From a virus, in the IMG/VR virus record IMGVR_UViG_3300028388_002806, positions 1 to 41,866 of that record: a stretch of 41,866 bases of DNA. One strand, written 5' to 3'. The position numbers and the translations under genes were made by a program. Positions within the stretch are counted from its first letter, which is position 1. Each line of letters starts with the position of its first letter. The notes beneath the pieces are model-generated. The model worked only from the letters and a program-made list of their open reading frames with translations, was not told the DNA's origin and did not search any database. Shown piece by piece: positions 32,474 through 39,466 of the stretch.

Positions 32474-33059
32474 TGGTCCAAGCAGGGCTAATTTTGATTT
32501 AGAACTGCTTCGAGGCCACGGTACGATATTTGGATGTAATGCGTTGTACCGGGACTTCAAACCAGACTATCTTGTAGCAATTGATGATCCAATCATTAAA
32601 GAGATCAAGAAGTCCAAGTTTCCAAAGAAGAAATTTATTGAGCCACCAGAAGACGAGAAGTATGAGGATCCTGAGTATAACCGGTTCTCTCGCGTCCGTT
32701 CCAATGCAGGTGTCAATGCTATGTTTGAGGCAATTAAGCTAGGATACAACGAATTGATTTGTCTAGGTTTTGATTTCATGGTCAAAGATCCTAAACATGC
32801 ACTTGGTAACATTTACCAGGGTACAAGTTCTTACGGACCTGAGACACGATCTAATTATACTGATAATATCAATCGTGTTAAGTATATGACTTTTATTGCA
32901 AATAAGTATAGATATATTAGGTTCAAATTTGTTGTACCAACACTCCACAACAAGGATGAATTTCACAATCTCAACGCAGACAATGTCACAGGGTTGTTTT
33001 ATTCACATCTACACAATCTTCTCGAAAAAGAAAAATCAAGTGAAGCGATAAGTGCCTAG
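32442..33059 (+). CDS. DUF115/MptE-like Rossmann protein
   Basis: A 205-residue protein. FIIGNGPSRANFDLELLRG at the start and IFGCNALYRDFKPDYLVAIDD just after are characteristic of the DUF115/MAF_flag10-like group. NAGVNAMFEAIKLGYNELICLGFDF continues the fold. Members include pterin pyrophosphokinase-like and glycan-related proteins; similar copies are frequent in T4-like phages without assigned function. Three consecutive ATGs lie at 32442, 32445 and 32448; spacing from AGAGG favours the last two. A glycosyltransferase-like role is possible. Confidence 0.68.
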   Translation: MMMKRAFIIGNGPSRANFDLELLRGHGTIFGCNALYRDFKPDYLVAIDDPIIKEIKKSKFPKKKFIEPPEDEKYEDPEYNRFSRVRSNAGVNAMFEAIKLGYNELICLGFDFMVKDPKHALGNIYQGTSSYGPETRSNYTDNINRVKYMTFIANKYRYIRFKFVVPTLHNKDEFHNLNADNVTGLFYSHLHNLLEKEKSSEAISA

Positions 33060-33351
33060 ATATACATTCAAAGACAAAGATGGTGAGTACTTCGAAGCTG
33101 AACTTTCTTTATCGGAAAGAGAAGAATTTTTGAAAGACAATCCAGAAATAACTCAAGTGATCCAGGCTCCTAACATAGTAGCAGGTGTTGGAGGAATGAG
33201 AAATGATGAAGGATGGAAAGAAGTTCTTTCTAAGGTAGGTGAAGCTCATCCTGGAAGCGCTGTAGATCAAAGATACAATCGCCGGTCTGCTAAACAAGTA
33301 CAGACGGACAATGCAGTACAAAAATGGAGAAAACAGACCGGTCGTGTTTAA
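33052..33351 (+). CDS. FmdB-like conserved phage protein lacking zinc cysteines
   Basis: A 99-residue protein started by GTG, overlapping the upstream stop by eight bases. PRYTFKDKDGEYFEAELSLSEREEFLKDNP resembles the N-terminal FmdB-type zinc-ribbon proteins of T4-like phages, but the cysteines are absent. The remainder (APNIVAGVGGMRNDEGWKEVLSKV, then AHPGSAVD) matches their phage-specific extension. The C-terminus is basic. Function unknown. It overlaps the exonuclease gene by 41 bases. Confidence 0.6.
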   Translation: MPRYTFKDKDGEYFEAELSLSEREEFLKDNPEITQVIQAPNIVAGVGGMRNDEGWKEVLSKVGEAHPGSAVDQRYNRRSAKQVQTDNAVQKWRKQTGRV

Positions 33352-34009
33352 TCATTTAACTCCCCCAGACATACAAGAACTAGAGACAGAGTCGGTTGAT
33401 GGTAAAAGATATTATAAAACGCCTGATGGCAAGCTATACCCGTCTGTTACAACGGTTGTCGGATCATACACCGCTAAAGCGATTAAGGAGTGGAGGCAAC
33501 GTGTTGGCGAAGAAGAAGCACGGAAGATTACCACGCAGGCCTCAGTTCGAGGTACCAAAGTTCACCAGCTATGTGAAGATTACATCAACAACGTACCTGA
33601 CTATCGTGAAAAACACATGCCCGTCAACCTCGCTTGTTTCGACACTATTAGACCGGTCATTGAACAGAAGATCGACAATGTTGTCATGCAAGAAGTTCCA
33701 CTGTACTCTCACTACCTCGAAGTCGGCGGACGAGTTGACTGCATTGCTGACTGGGATGGCACATTATCAGTCATTGACTTTAAGACCGCTAAACGTAGAA
33801 AAGAAAAAGACAAGATTGATAACTACTTCATGCAAGCAAGTGCATACTGCGTCATGTTTGAAGAACTCACAAAAACTCCAATAAACCAGATCGTGATATT
33901 GATTGCTGTAGATAATGATGAACCTCAAATCTTTATTGAGAAAAGAGATAACTATATTCATCAATTCATCAAAGTAAGAGAATCGTATCGCGATTATCAT
34001 GGTAAATGA
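33311..34009 (+). CDS. PD-(D/E)XK exonuclease (RecB/MGME1-like)
   Basis: A 232-residue nuclease. YPSVTTVVGSYTAKAIKEW and ASVRGTKVHQLCEDYIN are the N-terminal conserved pieces. The catalytic core reads GGRVDCIADWDG then SVIDFKTAKRR near residues 139-162, giving the Asp and D-x-K residues. FMQASAYCVMFEELT is the QxxxY helix that follows in RecB-like nucleases. It is expected to degrade single-stranded or host DNA, or process replication ends. It sits in the replication region and overlaps neighbours on both sides. Confidence 0.85.
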   Translation: MQYKNGENRPVVFNHLTPPDIQELETESVDGKRYYKTPDGKLYPSVTTVVGSYTAKAIKEWRQRVGEEEARKITTQASVRGTKVHQLCEDYINNVPDYREKHMPVNLACFDTIRPVIEQKIDNVVMQEVPLYSHYLEVGGRVDCIADWDGTLSVIDFKTAKRRKEKDKIDNYFMQASAYCVMFEELTKTPINQIVILIAVDNDEPQIFIEKRDNYIHQFIKVRESYRDYHGK

Positions 34010-34592
34010 AGAAGACGTCTGGAAAACAATAGACCCAGAAGATATCTGGATGATGGACAAACTTATTATAGCCCGCAAGATGGGTTATCTGTGTGGTCCT
34101 GTTGGTCAAGAAGTTCCTAAACCTGGTTACTATATTGTAAGACCTTGTGTGAATGCACTGGGTCTTGGACTCGGTGCGTCTATTGAATATATTGAAGAAA
34201 ATACTGATCATCTGACTCCAGGTCACTTCTGGTGTGAAATCTTCGAAGGAAGACATCTTTCTGTTGACTATTATTGGGGTTGGCAAGGAATTACTGTCGA
34301 AGGATTCAAAGATAAAGACACTTTTACAAAATGGGATAGGTGGGTTAGAGTAGACGATAAGATATCACTTCCCAAAATTTTATATAAAGCTGGGATTGAC
34401 CACGAAAACATAAATTGTGAGTTTATTGGTGGTAAACTAATAGAAGTTCATCTAAGACAGAATCCAGACTTCCAATACAATAACAAAGAATTTATTCCAG
34501 TTTGGGAAGGACAAAGTACAGAACCTCCCGAAGGTTATAGGTACATAGATTATCCTGAGATTCATGGTCGTATTGGTGCATTTATAAAATAA
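33999..34592 (+). CDS. Conserved marine phage protein, ATP-grasp-like end
   Basis: A 197-residue protein with many Trp and Tyr residues. MDKLIIARKMGYLCGPVGQEVP, then GYYIVRPCVNALG, FWCEIFEGRHLSVDYY and CEFIGGKLIEVHLRQNPDF follow in order. The last stretch resembles the C-terminal strand of ATP-grasp enzymes, where an E-x-N pair binds metal, but the nucleotide loop is not obvious. I recall similar proteins from marine phages, all unassigned. It overlaps the exonuclease stop by 11 bases and is the last gene before a promoter. Confidence 0.6.
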   Translation: MVNEEDVWKTIDPEDIWMMDKLIIARKMGYLCGPVGQEVPKPGYYIVRPCVNALGLGLGASIEYIEENTDHLTPGHFWCEIFEGRHLSVDYYWGWQGITVEGFKDKDTFTKWDRWVRVDDKISLPKILYKAGIDHENINCEFIGGKLIEVHLRQNPDFQYNNKEFIPVWEGQSTEPPEGYRYIDYPEIHGRIGAFIK

Positions 34593-34615
34593 TTTAAATT
34601 TTTTCAAAAAAACTG

Positions 34616-34644
34616 TTGCCTTTGTTACAAAACTTTCGGATGAT
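34616..34644 (+). promoter_or_regulatory. Sigma70-type early promoter upstream of DUF932 gene
   Basis: TTGCCT, 17 bases, then GATGAT, preceded by an A+T-rich tract. Leader carries AAAGGAG ahead of the ATG at 34672. It fits the set of GATAAT-like promoters in this region, with one -10 mismatch. Confidence 0.6.
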
Positions 34645-34671
34645 GTCCTTACTGAAACAAAGGAGCACAAC

Positions 34672-35466
34672 ATGTCTCATAACCTTGAAATTGTAAATGG
34701 CCAAGCACAAATGGCCTATGTTGGTGAAACACCATGGCACGGTCTCGGCACTCTTGTTGATTCCGATATCTCTGTAGACGGTATGGTTAAGGCTGCTGGT
34801 CTTGATTGGACTGTTACTAAAGCACCTACGTACTACCGTGTTGGCGATAAAGAGATCGACACTGGTAAGTATGCTTTGATTCGCGAGACAGACAACAAGT
34901 TCTTGTCTAACGTATCTAAGTCTTGGGAACCATGTCAGAATGCTGATGCGTTCTCTATCTTTGAAGAGTTTGTTGAACGTAACGAACTCGAAATGAATAC
35001 AGCTGGCTCATTGAAAGGTGGTCAGATTGTATGGGGTCTTGCCAAGATGAAAGACTCTTTCGCCCTGTTTGATGATGATCTCACTGAACAGTACCTCCTC
35101 CTTGTTAACCCTCACGTCTTCGGACAGGGCATCCATGTTCGCTCTACACCAATCCGTGTAGTGTGTAACAACACTCTGAGTTTGTCTCTCGGATTCATGA
35201 TGCAAGTATTCCCAACTTACTCTAAGAAAGAGGAAGAAAAGGTATCGCGCAATGCGTTACGAGCAATGGAAGTCGTAGAGACTCAACCAGGTGCTGAGTT
35301 TGGGAAGGGTACGTTCTGGCAAGCATTCAATGCTGTCACGTACTTGTGTGATCACGAGTTAGGTCGTAACCAGGATACACGGTTGCAATCAGCTTGGTTC
35401 GGGATCAACAAAGATCGTAAGAACCAGGCTTTGGAAAAAGCTGTTGAATTTGCTGAGGCAGCATAG
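34672..35466 (+). CDS. DUF932 phage/plasmid-like protein
   Basis: A 264-residue protein beginning MSHNLEIVNGQAQM, then YVGETPWHGLGTLV near residue 16, the signature of the DUF932 (TIGR03299, phage/plasmid-like) family. YLLLVNPHVFGQGIHVRSTP and RVVCNNTLSLSLG follow. It has no catalytic motif and its role is not known; members are highly conserved among phages and plasmids. It has a private promoter in front and a strong terminator behind, so it forms a single-gene unit that could be heavily expressed. Codon choice is richer in C-ending codons than its neighbours. Confidence 0.9.
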   Translation: MSHNLEIVNGQAQMAYVGETPWHGLGTLVDSDISVDGMVKAAGLDWTVTKAPTYYRVGDKEIDTGKYALIRETDNKFLSNVSKSWEPCQNADAFSIFEEFVERNELEMNTAGSLKGGQIVWGLAKMKDSFALFDDDLTEQYLLLVNPHVFGQGIHVRSTPIRVVCNNTLSLSLGFMMQVFPTYSKKEEEKVSRNALRAMEVVETQPGAEFGKGTFWQAFNAVTYLCDHELGRNQDTRLQSAWFGINKDRKNQALEKAVEFAEAA

Positions 35467-35468
35467 TA

Positions 35469-35493
35469 GAGGGGGCGAAAGCCCCCTTTCTTT
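35469..35493 (+). terminator. Rho-independent terminator
   Basis: GGGGGC and GCCCCC pair around a GAAA tetraloop, extended by A-T and G-T pairs, followed by TTTCTTT. It starts three bases after the DUF932 stop. It is the clearest terminator in the window and separates the DUF932 unit from the late promoter at 35495. Confidence 0.92.
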
Positions 35494-35494
35494 G

Positions 35495-35502
35495 TATAAA
35501 TA
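35495..35502 (+). promoter_or_regulatory. T4-type late promoter octamer TATAAATA
   Basis: An exact octamer directly after the terminator, in a 113-base gap. The distance to the ATG at 35580 gives a leader of about 72 bases with a GGACAG site. It indicates that the 35580 gene is transcribed late although its neighbours have early-type promoters. Confidence 0.7.
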
Positions 35503-35579
35503 GTTCACTTATCTATTCTGATTGTTGAACCTCTCACTATGTTTTTATGGATGTAACCTAACATTCATAGGACAGAACA

Positions 35580-36029
35580 ATGTTAGCAGAACTTGCTGCA
35601 GCAAACGCCGCTTTCGATGTAATCAAGCAAAGCATACAAAACGGTAAAGAAATCTACGAGGCTGGAGAAGCTGTTGCTGAGTACTTTGGTCTTAAGAACG
35701 AGATTCAAAAGAAAGCTCACGAACATGGTTACAAGTCTGATCTCCAGGCTTTTATGGCTGCCGAACAGCTCAAGAAACAAGAACAAGATCTGAAAGAAAT
35801 GATGATCTACCAGGGTCGTGGTGGAATGTGGGATGACTGGCTTCAATTCCAAAAGGAAATGAAAGACAGCCGTGAGAAAGAGAAAGAAGAAAAAAGAATT
35901 GCCAAGCTGAAGAGAAAGAAAAGATTGATCAAAACTCTTCAGTACACTGGATTGATTGTAGGACTTACAGCTCTTGTTGGTGGAAGTATTTGGGGATTCG
36001 TAATGCTATTGGCAATGAAAGCAGCGTAA
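35580..36029 (+). CDS. Conserved marine phage membrane protein
   Basis: A 149-residue protein. MLAELAAANAAFDVIKQSI at the start and MMIYQGRGGMWDDWLQFQKEM in the middle are patterns I associate with a very common, unassigned protein of marine phages. A basic stretch (RIAKLKRKKRLIKTLQY) leads into one C-terminal membrane helix (IVGLTALVGGSIWGFVMLL). The late promoter at 35495 suggests a role in assembly, particle or lysis. The stop overlaps the next small frame. Confidence 0.65.
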   Translation: MLAELAAANAAFDVIKQSIQNGKEIYEAGEAVAEYFGLKNEIQKKAHEHGYKSDLQAFMAAEQLKKQEQDLKEMMIYQGRGGMWDDWLQFQKEMKDSREKEKEEKRIAKLKRKKRLIKTLQYTGLIVGLTALVGGSIWGFVMLLAMKAA

Positions 36030-36121
36030 TGTTCAAGCGACTGCTTGAATGGATTGAATACTATCGTTTACGCAGACACCAATATTTGATATGGAAAAAT
36101 CGTAGGAAGAAAACTCAATAA
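36029..36121 (+). CDS. 30-residue basic peptide
   Basis: The ATG shares one base with the stop of the membrane-protein gene (TAATG), and the frame runs to 36121. The product is aromatic and strongly basic (MFKRLLEWIEYYRLRRHQYL, then KNRRKKTQ). Coding is suggested by the overlap and filling of the gap, but no homologue is known to me. It could equally be untranslated. Confidence 0.4.
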   Translation: MFKRLLEWIEYYRLRRHQYLIWKNRRKKTQ

Positions 36122-36171
36122 CTTCCTAATATTGTTATACTTTTTAGTTTGAAAATATTTGAAAAAAATTG

Positions 36172-36220
36172 TTGTACCAAAACAAAAAGTGTTGATAATG
36201 AAAGTATAGCAATTGAGGAG
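36172..36220 (+). promoter_or_regulatory. Sigma70-type early promoter with repeated leader
   Basis: TTGTAC, 16 bases, GATAAT, then after three bases the leader AGTATAGCAATTGAGGAG ending in the ribosome site. The same leader, with one mismatch and equal spacing, recurs at 37804-37821. This indicates duplicated early promoter cassettes driving the small-gene operons. Confidence 0.72.
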
Positions 36221-36223
36221 TGA

Positions 36224-36460
36224 ATGATGACAGATATTGAGAACGATCCTAAAATGCCTTGGAACCAGCGTTCTTTCTTAGATACGTTCTGGAAGAATGG
36301 TGCTTTCGAAAAGATGGCAATGACTATGATTGTCACGATGAATGAAATCAAGTTAGAAAAGATTGCAAATGATTTCTGTGGTCCTAATCAGCCTGCTAAA
36401 ACTTACGAAGAGCAGGCTCGAGAGTACTACAACAAATACGGAACAAGTGGAGAATTTTGA
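36224..36460 (+). CDS. Small early protein
   Basis: A 78-residue protein behind GAGGAG; ATG 36224 or the next codon 36227 can start it. MPWNQRSFLDTFWKNGAFEKM is an aromatic amphipathic helix, followed by a methionine-rich helix and a tail with YNKYGTSGEF. No motif is recognised. Early promoter and operon position suggest a host-takeover or regulatory role, which is inference. Confidence 0.55.
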   Translation: MMTDIENDPKMPWNQRSFLDTFWKNGAFEKMAMTMIVTMNEIKLEKIANDFCGPNQPAKTYEEQAREYYNKYGTSGEF

Positions 36461-36461
36461 T

Positions 36462-36680
36462 ATGAAAATGATCAACAAGTTGGACCCTAAGTTGGGTGTT
36501 GAAAATCGCTACGCTATGATGAAAGTGATCCAGAAGATGCAGATCGATCTTGATCGGATGTATAGCGACCTTCAAGCTGATGGAACGAACACTGAGTTGG
36601 AAGCGCTTCGTGGAGCCATCACAAATCTCAACTACCTGAAGTTGAAGTTGAATAATGCACGTACTCCGGAGAAAGTATAA
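36462..36680 (+). CDS. Small early protein, helical
   Basis: The ATG at 36462 lies one base after the previous stop, with GGAG upstream, and is chosen over a long extension into the upstream gene. The 72-residue product is all-helical: LGVENRYAMMKVIQKMQIDL then LEALRGAITNLNYLKLKL. No family is recognised. The stop shares one base with the following start. Confidence 0.55.
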   Translation: MKMINKLDPKLGVENRYAMMKVIQKMQIDLDRMYSDLQADGTNTELEALRGAITNLNYLKLKLNNARTPEKV

Positions 36681-36874
36681 TGTTATTAGATCTATTTGTG
36701 TATGAGGAGATGGTGAACGATGCTTTGCCAGTCTCTAAGCAGTTTGGTCTTGAGCAAGATCTCGAGATGGCTGGATTTGAAGTCAAAGCAGCGATCTTTG
36801 CTTTGGAAAAAGTGTTGAACCAGATCGAAGAATGTAAGAAAATACAAGCTGAGACTGGAAACAAGGCTGCATAA
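36680..36874 (+). CDS. Small early protein
   Basis: A 64-residue helical protein starting MLLDLFVYEEMVNDALPVSK. A Leu/Val-rich core (FEVKAAIFALEKVLNQIEEC) suggests a small helical bundle. Its start and stop both share one base with the adjacent genes. No known function. Confidence 0.52.
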   Translation: MLLDLFVYEEMVNDALPVSKQFGLEQDLEMAGFEVKAAIFALEKVLNQIEECKKIQAETGNKAA

Positions 36875-37290
36875 TGTATTTGAACATTGAAGGAACTAAG
36901 AGTGATGTTTGTACGAGCTACATCGAAAGAGTAGCTCAACATGCAAAGGATTGCTTGATGCCTAATATTCGAAAGCTATTTGTCGACATTGAAGTCACAG
37001 ATGGTTTTAGAGACAAAGAAGGAATCAATGGCGAGACGATCTATGACGAAGATCGTTGTGCGACTATCGTTGTCGATCCTGATCAGAGCATCGAAGAATT
37101 CACGATCACTCTCCTTCACGAATTTGTTCATGTCAAGCAATATGTCATGAAAGAACTCAACAATGGAAAGTGGAAAGGTGAGAAGTTTGAGACTAGCTAT
37201 GCTGATTCGCCTTGGGAAATAGAAGCATACGAATTAGAGCAGACTCTGTTCGACAGTTTTCTAAATAATGAAATAGCCGCACTTACCTAA
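36874..37290 (+). CDS. Zincin-like putative metallopeptidase
   Basis: A 138-residue protein with a HExxH motif, His82-Glu83-x-x-His86 (LLHEFVHVKQ), and a downstream SPWEIEAYELEQ in which a Glu could be the third zinc ligand, the gluzincin pattern. Before it, RCATIVVDPDQSIEEF is a beta-strand edge typical of small zincins. It probably acts as a peptidase in the cytoplasm, possibly on host proteins early in infection. It sits in an operon behind the 36172 promoter. Confidence 0.72.
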   Translation: MYLNIEGTKSDVCTSYIERVAQHAKDCLMPNIRKLFVDIEVTDGFRDKEGINGETIYDEDRCATIVVDPDQSIEEFTITLLHEFVHVKQYVMKELNNGKWKGEKFETSYADSPWEIEAYELEQTLFDSFLNNEIAALT

Positions 37291-37300
37291 TAGGAGCTTT

Positions 37301-37540
37301 ATGACTGACAAAGACAAGATCAAAGTCATACTTGAGGGAATCTCTCTCAAGATGAAAGCTCAAACTAAAAGTATCGAGCAAGTCGATCGTGAGCTAGAAG
37401 TACTCGCTGCAGTAGCTGTCAATGATGATATCCTCGATGATATTCGTATCAAAGAAAATCAACTCGAAGACATGTATGCTGATCGAAATGCTCTTTGGGT
37501 CAAGTATCAGACCCTCCAAAGAAAAATGGAAATGTTGTAA
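37301..37540 (+). CDS. Small coiled-coil protein
   Basis: A 79-residue protein, nearly all heptad-like helix (KIKVILEGISLKMKAQTKSI, then QLEDMYADRNALWVKYQTLQ). TAGGAG lies about seven bases ahead of its ATG. No specific family. It may be a coiled-coil adaptor. The stop shares one base with the next start. Confidence 0.52.
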   Translation: MTDKDKIKVILEGISLKMKAQTKSIEQVDRELEVLAAVAVNDDILDDIRIKENQLEDMYADRNALWVKYQTLQRKMEML

Positions 37541-37728
37541 TGCCAAATTATGAAAGAAAGAAGAACGCTGGTGATATTCAAGTAAACGATATCATCAAGT
37601 GGGGTACATGGAAGTGTGTGTCCGGAGTATTCAATTACAGACTCCAAAACGAAAACTACACCAAGCTGTATTTCGAAGATCAAACAAGTGAAGATTTTCA
37701 TATCTTAGAAAGATTGGAAGTTTGTTAA
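37540..37728 (+). CDS. Small beta-rich early protein
   Basis: The ATG at 37540 shares a base with the upstream stop. The 62-residue product has DIQVNDIIKWGTWKCVSGVF and NYTKLYFEDQTSEDFHI, two beta-hairpin-like stretches. A small beta-barrel or nucleic-acid-binding fold is possible. It is the last gene of the operon before a new promoter. No known family. Confidence 0.52.
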   Translation: MPNYERKKNAGDIQVNDIIKWGTWKCVSGVFNYRLQNENYTKLYFEDQTSEDFHILERLEVC

Positions 37729-37772
37729 GTAACGATTTGTTTTCGTTACAAAAAATAATTCTCAAAACCGTG

Positions 37773-37821
37773 TTGTCTATTTTTGTCAGTAAAGGATAAT
37801 AATAGTATAGCAAGTGAGGAG
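37773..37821 (+). promoter_or_regulatory. Sigma70-type early promoter with repeated leader
   Basis: TTGTCT, 16 bases, GATAAT, then after three bases AGTATAGCAAGTGAGGAG. This is the same cassette as at 36172-36220, with one mismatch in the leader. It drives the metzincin-like gene at 37828. Confidence 0.72.
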
Positions 37822-37827
37822 AGAGAT

Positions 37828-38448
37828 ATGGAATTAACACCTTTTGATAAAGCACTCAAGGCCGGCCTAGGCTGGTCCGAAGCTCACGAGTATTCAAACT
37901 ACGTTGGTAAAAAGAACCGGGTCAAGAAGACTGGTCGGACTGCTAACAAAGACTCTTCACGTTCTAAAGTCTACCAGGCTGAATGGAAATTTCAAGACAC
38001 CTATGACAAAGAAGGTCCGTTGGACTTTGTTGATGCTGTCAAGTATGTTGACCGTGTGACGAAGTCTAAGCTGTGGAAAGAGCTGAACAATGGTCCTAAA
38101 GAGATCTATGTCGAGATGATGAAAGAGATGAAGTATGCTGCTACAGCTGGTCGTGCTTATGGACATATGATTAAGCTCGCTCCTAAGCATGCTACTAAGT
38201 ATACGATCCTTCACGAGCTAGCACACTGTGCTGGATTCATGCATCACGATATTGGATTCCGTCAGACAATTGTCAAGCTCGTCAGTCGGTTCATGGGTCG
38301 TGATGCTGCCAAGGCTCTTAAGAAAGAGTTCAAGGCTAACGGTCTCAAGATGACAATCAAGAACAAGATTCTTGAGCCACTCGAGTGGGTTGCTGCGAAA
38401 GAGAAGATGCAACGTCTTCGTGAGAAAAAAACGGTTGCCCTTGCTTAA
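37828..38448 (+). CDS. Metzincin-like putative metallopeptidase
   Basis: The ATG at 37828 follows GAGGAG in the leader. The 206-residue product has His129-Glu130-Leu-Ala-His133, then GFMHHD, so it fits HExxHxxGxxH, the metzincin consensus, with His139 as third ligand. The flanking ATKYTILHELAH and DIGFRQTIVKLVSRFMG form the helix pair around it. The N-terminal 50 residues are basic. Secretion signals are absent, so it acts in the host cytoplasm. It is distinct from the gluzincin-like product of 36874-37290. Early expression suggests host-protein cleavage, or removal of a phage or host regulator. Confidence 0.78.
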   Translation: MELTPFDKALKAGLGWSEAHEYSNYVGKKNRVKKTGRTANKDSSRSKVYQAEWKFQDTYDKEGPLDFVDAVKYVDRVTKSKLWKELNNGPKEIYVEMMKEMKYAATAGRAYGHMIKLAPKHATKYTILHELAHCAGFMHHDIGFRQTIVKLVSRFMGRDAAKALKKEFKANGLKMTIKNKILEPLEWVAAKEKMQRLREKKTVALA

Positions 38449-38463
38449 GTTATAGAAGATAAT
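38435..38463 (+). promoter_or_regulatory. Sigma70-type early promoter
   Basis: TTGCCC, 17 bases, then GATAAT. It overlaps the 3' end of the metzincin-like gene. A TAAGGAG ribosome site lies ahead of the ATG at 38489. It belongs to the GATAAT promoter set. Confidence 0.68.
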
Positions 38464-38488
38464 ATTTGTGTTGGTTAAGGAGAGTGAT

Positions 38489-38683
38489 ATGAGTAAGACA
38501 GGTCAAGACTTTTTCGATATGCAAGAAGCTGCGATGAACATGACTAAGGCAGACTTTGTTTCTGAGTACGGATTACAGAACGGTGACTTGTACGATCAGA
38601 TCAACAAAGACAATGTTGAACCTGATCCTGAGATCGACATAGAAGAGATCGTCAAAGACATTAACGATCAGATCCCGTTTTGA
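38489..38683 (+). CDS. Small acidic early protein
   Basis: The ATG at 38489, with AAGGAG about nine bases upstream, is chosen over TTG 38468. The 64-residue product is acidic (EPDPEIDIEEIVKDINDQ) with a helix before it (DMQEAAMNMTKADFVSEYG). Small acidic early proteins of phages often bind host enzymes, but no specific match is known. It has its own promoter. Confidence 0.52.
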   Translation: MSKTGQDFFDMQEAAMNMTKADFVSEYGLQNGDLYDQINKDNVEPDPEIDIEEIVKDINDQIPF

Positions 38684-38689
38684 GTTATT

Positions 38690-38764
38690 GCTACGGTGGC
38701 TGATAGGTTAGGCAGCTGACTGCAAATCAGTTTTAGGCAGGTTCGAATCCTGTCCGTAGCTCCA
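38690..38764 (+). tRNA. tRNA-Cys (GCA anticodon)
   Basis: A 75-base tRNA. The acceptor GCTACGG pairs with CCGTAGC, discriminator T, and CCA is encoded. The anticodon stem GCTGA/TCAGT (one G-T pair) closes CTGCAAA, giving GCA. The T arm GCAGG-TTCGAAT-CCTGT has one G-T pair. It lies seven bases after the acidic protein gene, so it may be co-transcribed from the 38435 promoter. Confidence 0.94.
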
Positions 38765-38777
38765 GTTTGAGGTAATA

Positions 38778-39356
38778 ATGAAAGATAAAGTGATATTAAC
38801 AGATTGTGATGGTGTTCTTCTTGATTGGGAACACAGCTTCTATCAGTGGATGGCAAATCATGGCTATACATTAGATGTTGATGCTGCTCACGAATACGAG
38901 ATTGCAGTAAAGTATAACATCCTTCCTGAAGAGAAAAAATTATTAGTCAGGGCTTTTAATGAAAGTGCCAATATTGGTTATCTGACTCCTCTTCGTGATT
39001 CAGTGAAGTATGTCCGTAAGCTGTACGAAGAGTGTGGTTATGTGTTTCGAGTAATCACAAGTTTAAGTCAAGATCCCTATGCTGCAAAGCTCCGAGAAGA
39101 CAACTTACGTTCAGTTTTTGGTAATGCTATTGAACAAGTGATTTGTTTAGACACTGGTGCTGACAAGGATCAAGCATTGGAGCCATACAGAGGTACAGAG
39201 TGCTTCTGGATAGAAGACAAGCCAGCAAATGCTGATGTGGGTGCAGCTTGTGATCTACAAAGTATTTTGATCGGTCACACTTTTAATGCTGACTATAGTG
39301 GTCCAGCGACTCGAGTTAATACTTGGAAAGAAATTTACGATATAGTGACAAATTAG
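38778..39356 (+). CDS. HAD-like phosphatase (5'-nucleotidase-like)
   Basis: A 192-residue haloacid dehalogenase-fold protein. The nucleophile motif is VILTDCDGVLLDWE with two Asp residues near positions 9 and 11. FRVITSLSQD is motif II, and CFWIEDKPANADVG near residue 150 is motif IV. The cap is helical. It resembles the 5'(3')-deoxyribonucleotidase / NT5C group, so it may dephosphorylate nucleotides; the substrate is not certain. It follows tRNA-Cys by 13 bases with GAGG ahead of the ATG. Confidence 0.8.
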   Translation: MKDKVILTDCDGVLLDWEHSFYQWMANHGYTLDVDAAHEYEIAVKYNILPEEKKLLVRAFNESANIGYLTPLRDSVKYVRKLYEECGYVFRVITSLSQDPYAAKLREDNLRSVFGNAIEQVICLDTGADKDQALEPYRGTECFWIEDKPANADVGAACDLQSILIGHTFNADYSGPATRVNTWKEIYDIVTN

Positions 39357-39358
39357 TT

Positions 39359-39466
39359 ATGAAAATCTTATTTGTATTTTTGTGTGGTGTTGCAGTTCAA
39401 TATTTTTATCCTGAAGTCGGTTATGAAATAATCGAGGTAATTAACAATGCCATTCGTAGTATCTAA
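39359..39466 (+). CDS. 35-residue membrane peptide
   Basis: The frame starts two bases after the HAD gene stop and overlaps the next gene by 20 bases. The product is hydrophobic at the N-terminus (MKILFVFLCGVAVQYFY) and ends with an amphipathic helix. It fills a 90-base gap and looks like a small membrane peptide or short signal-type protein. Support is moderate, with no RBS of note. Confidence 0.42.
   Translation: MKILFVFLCGVAVQYFYPEVGYEIIEVINNAIRSI

Noticed and set aside
33396-33884. 162-codon alternative plus-strand frame
   Set aside because: It is contained in the PD-(D/E)XK exonuclease, whose catalytic motifs are intact in the other frame.
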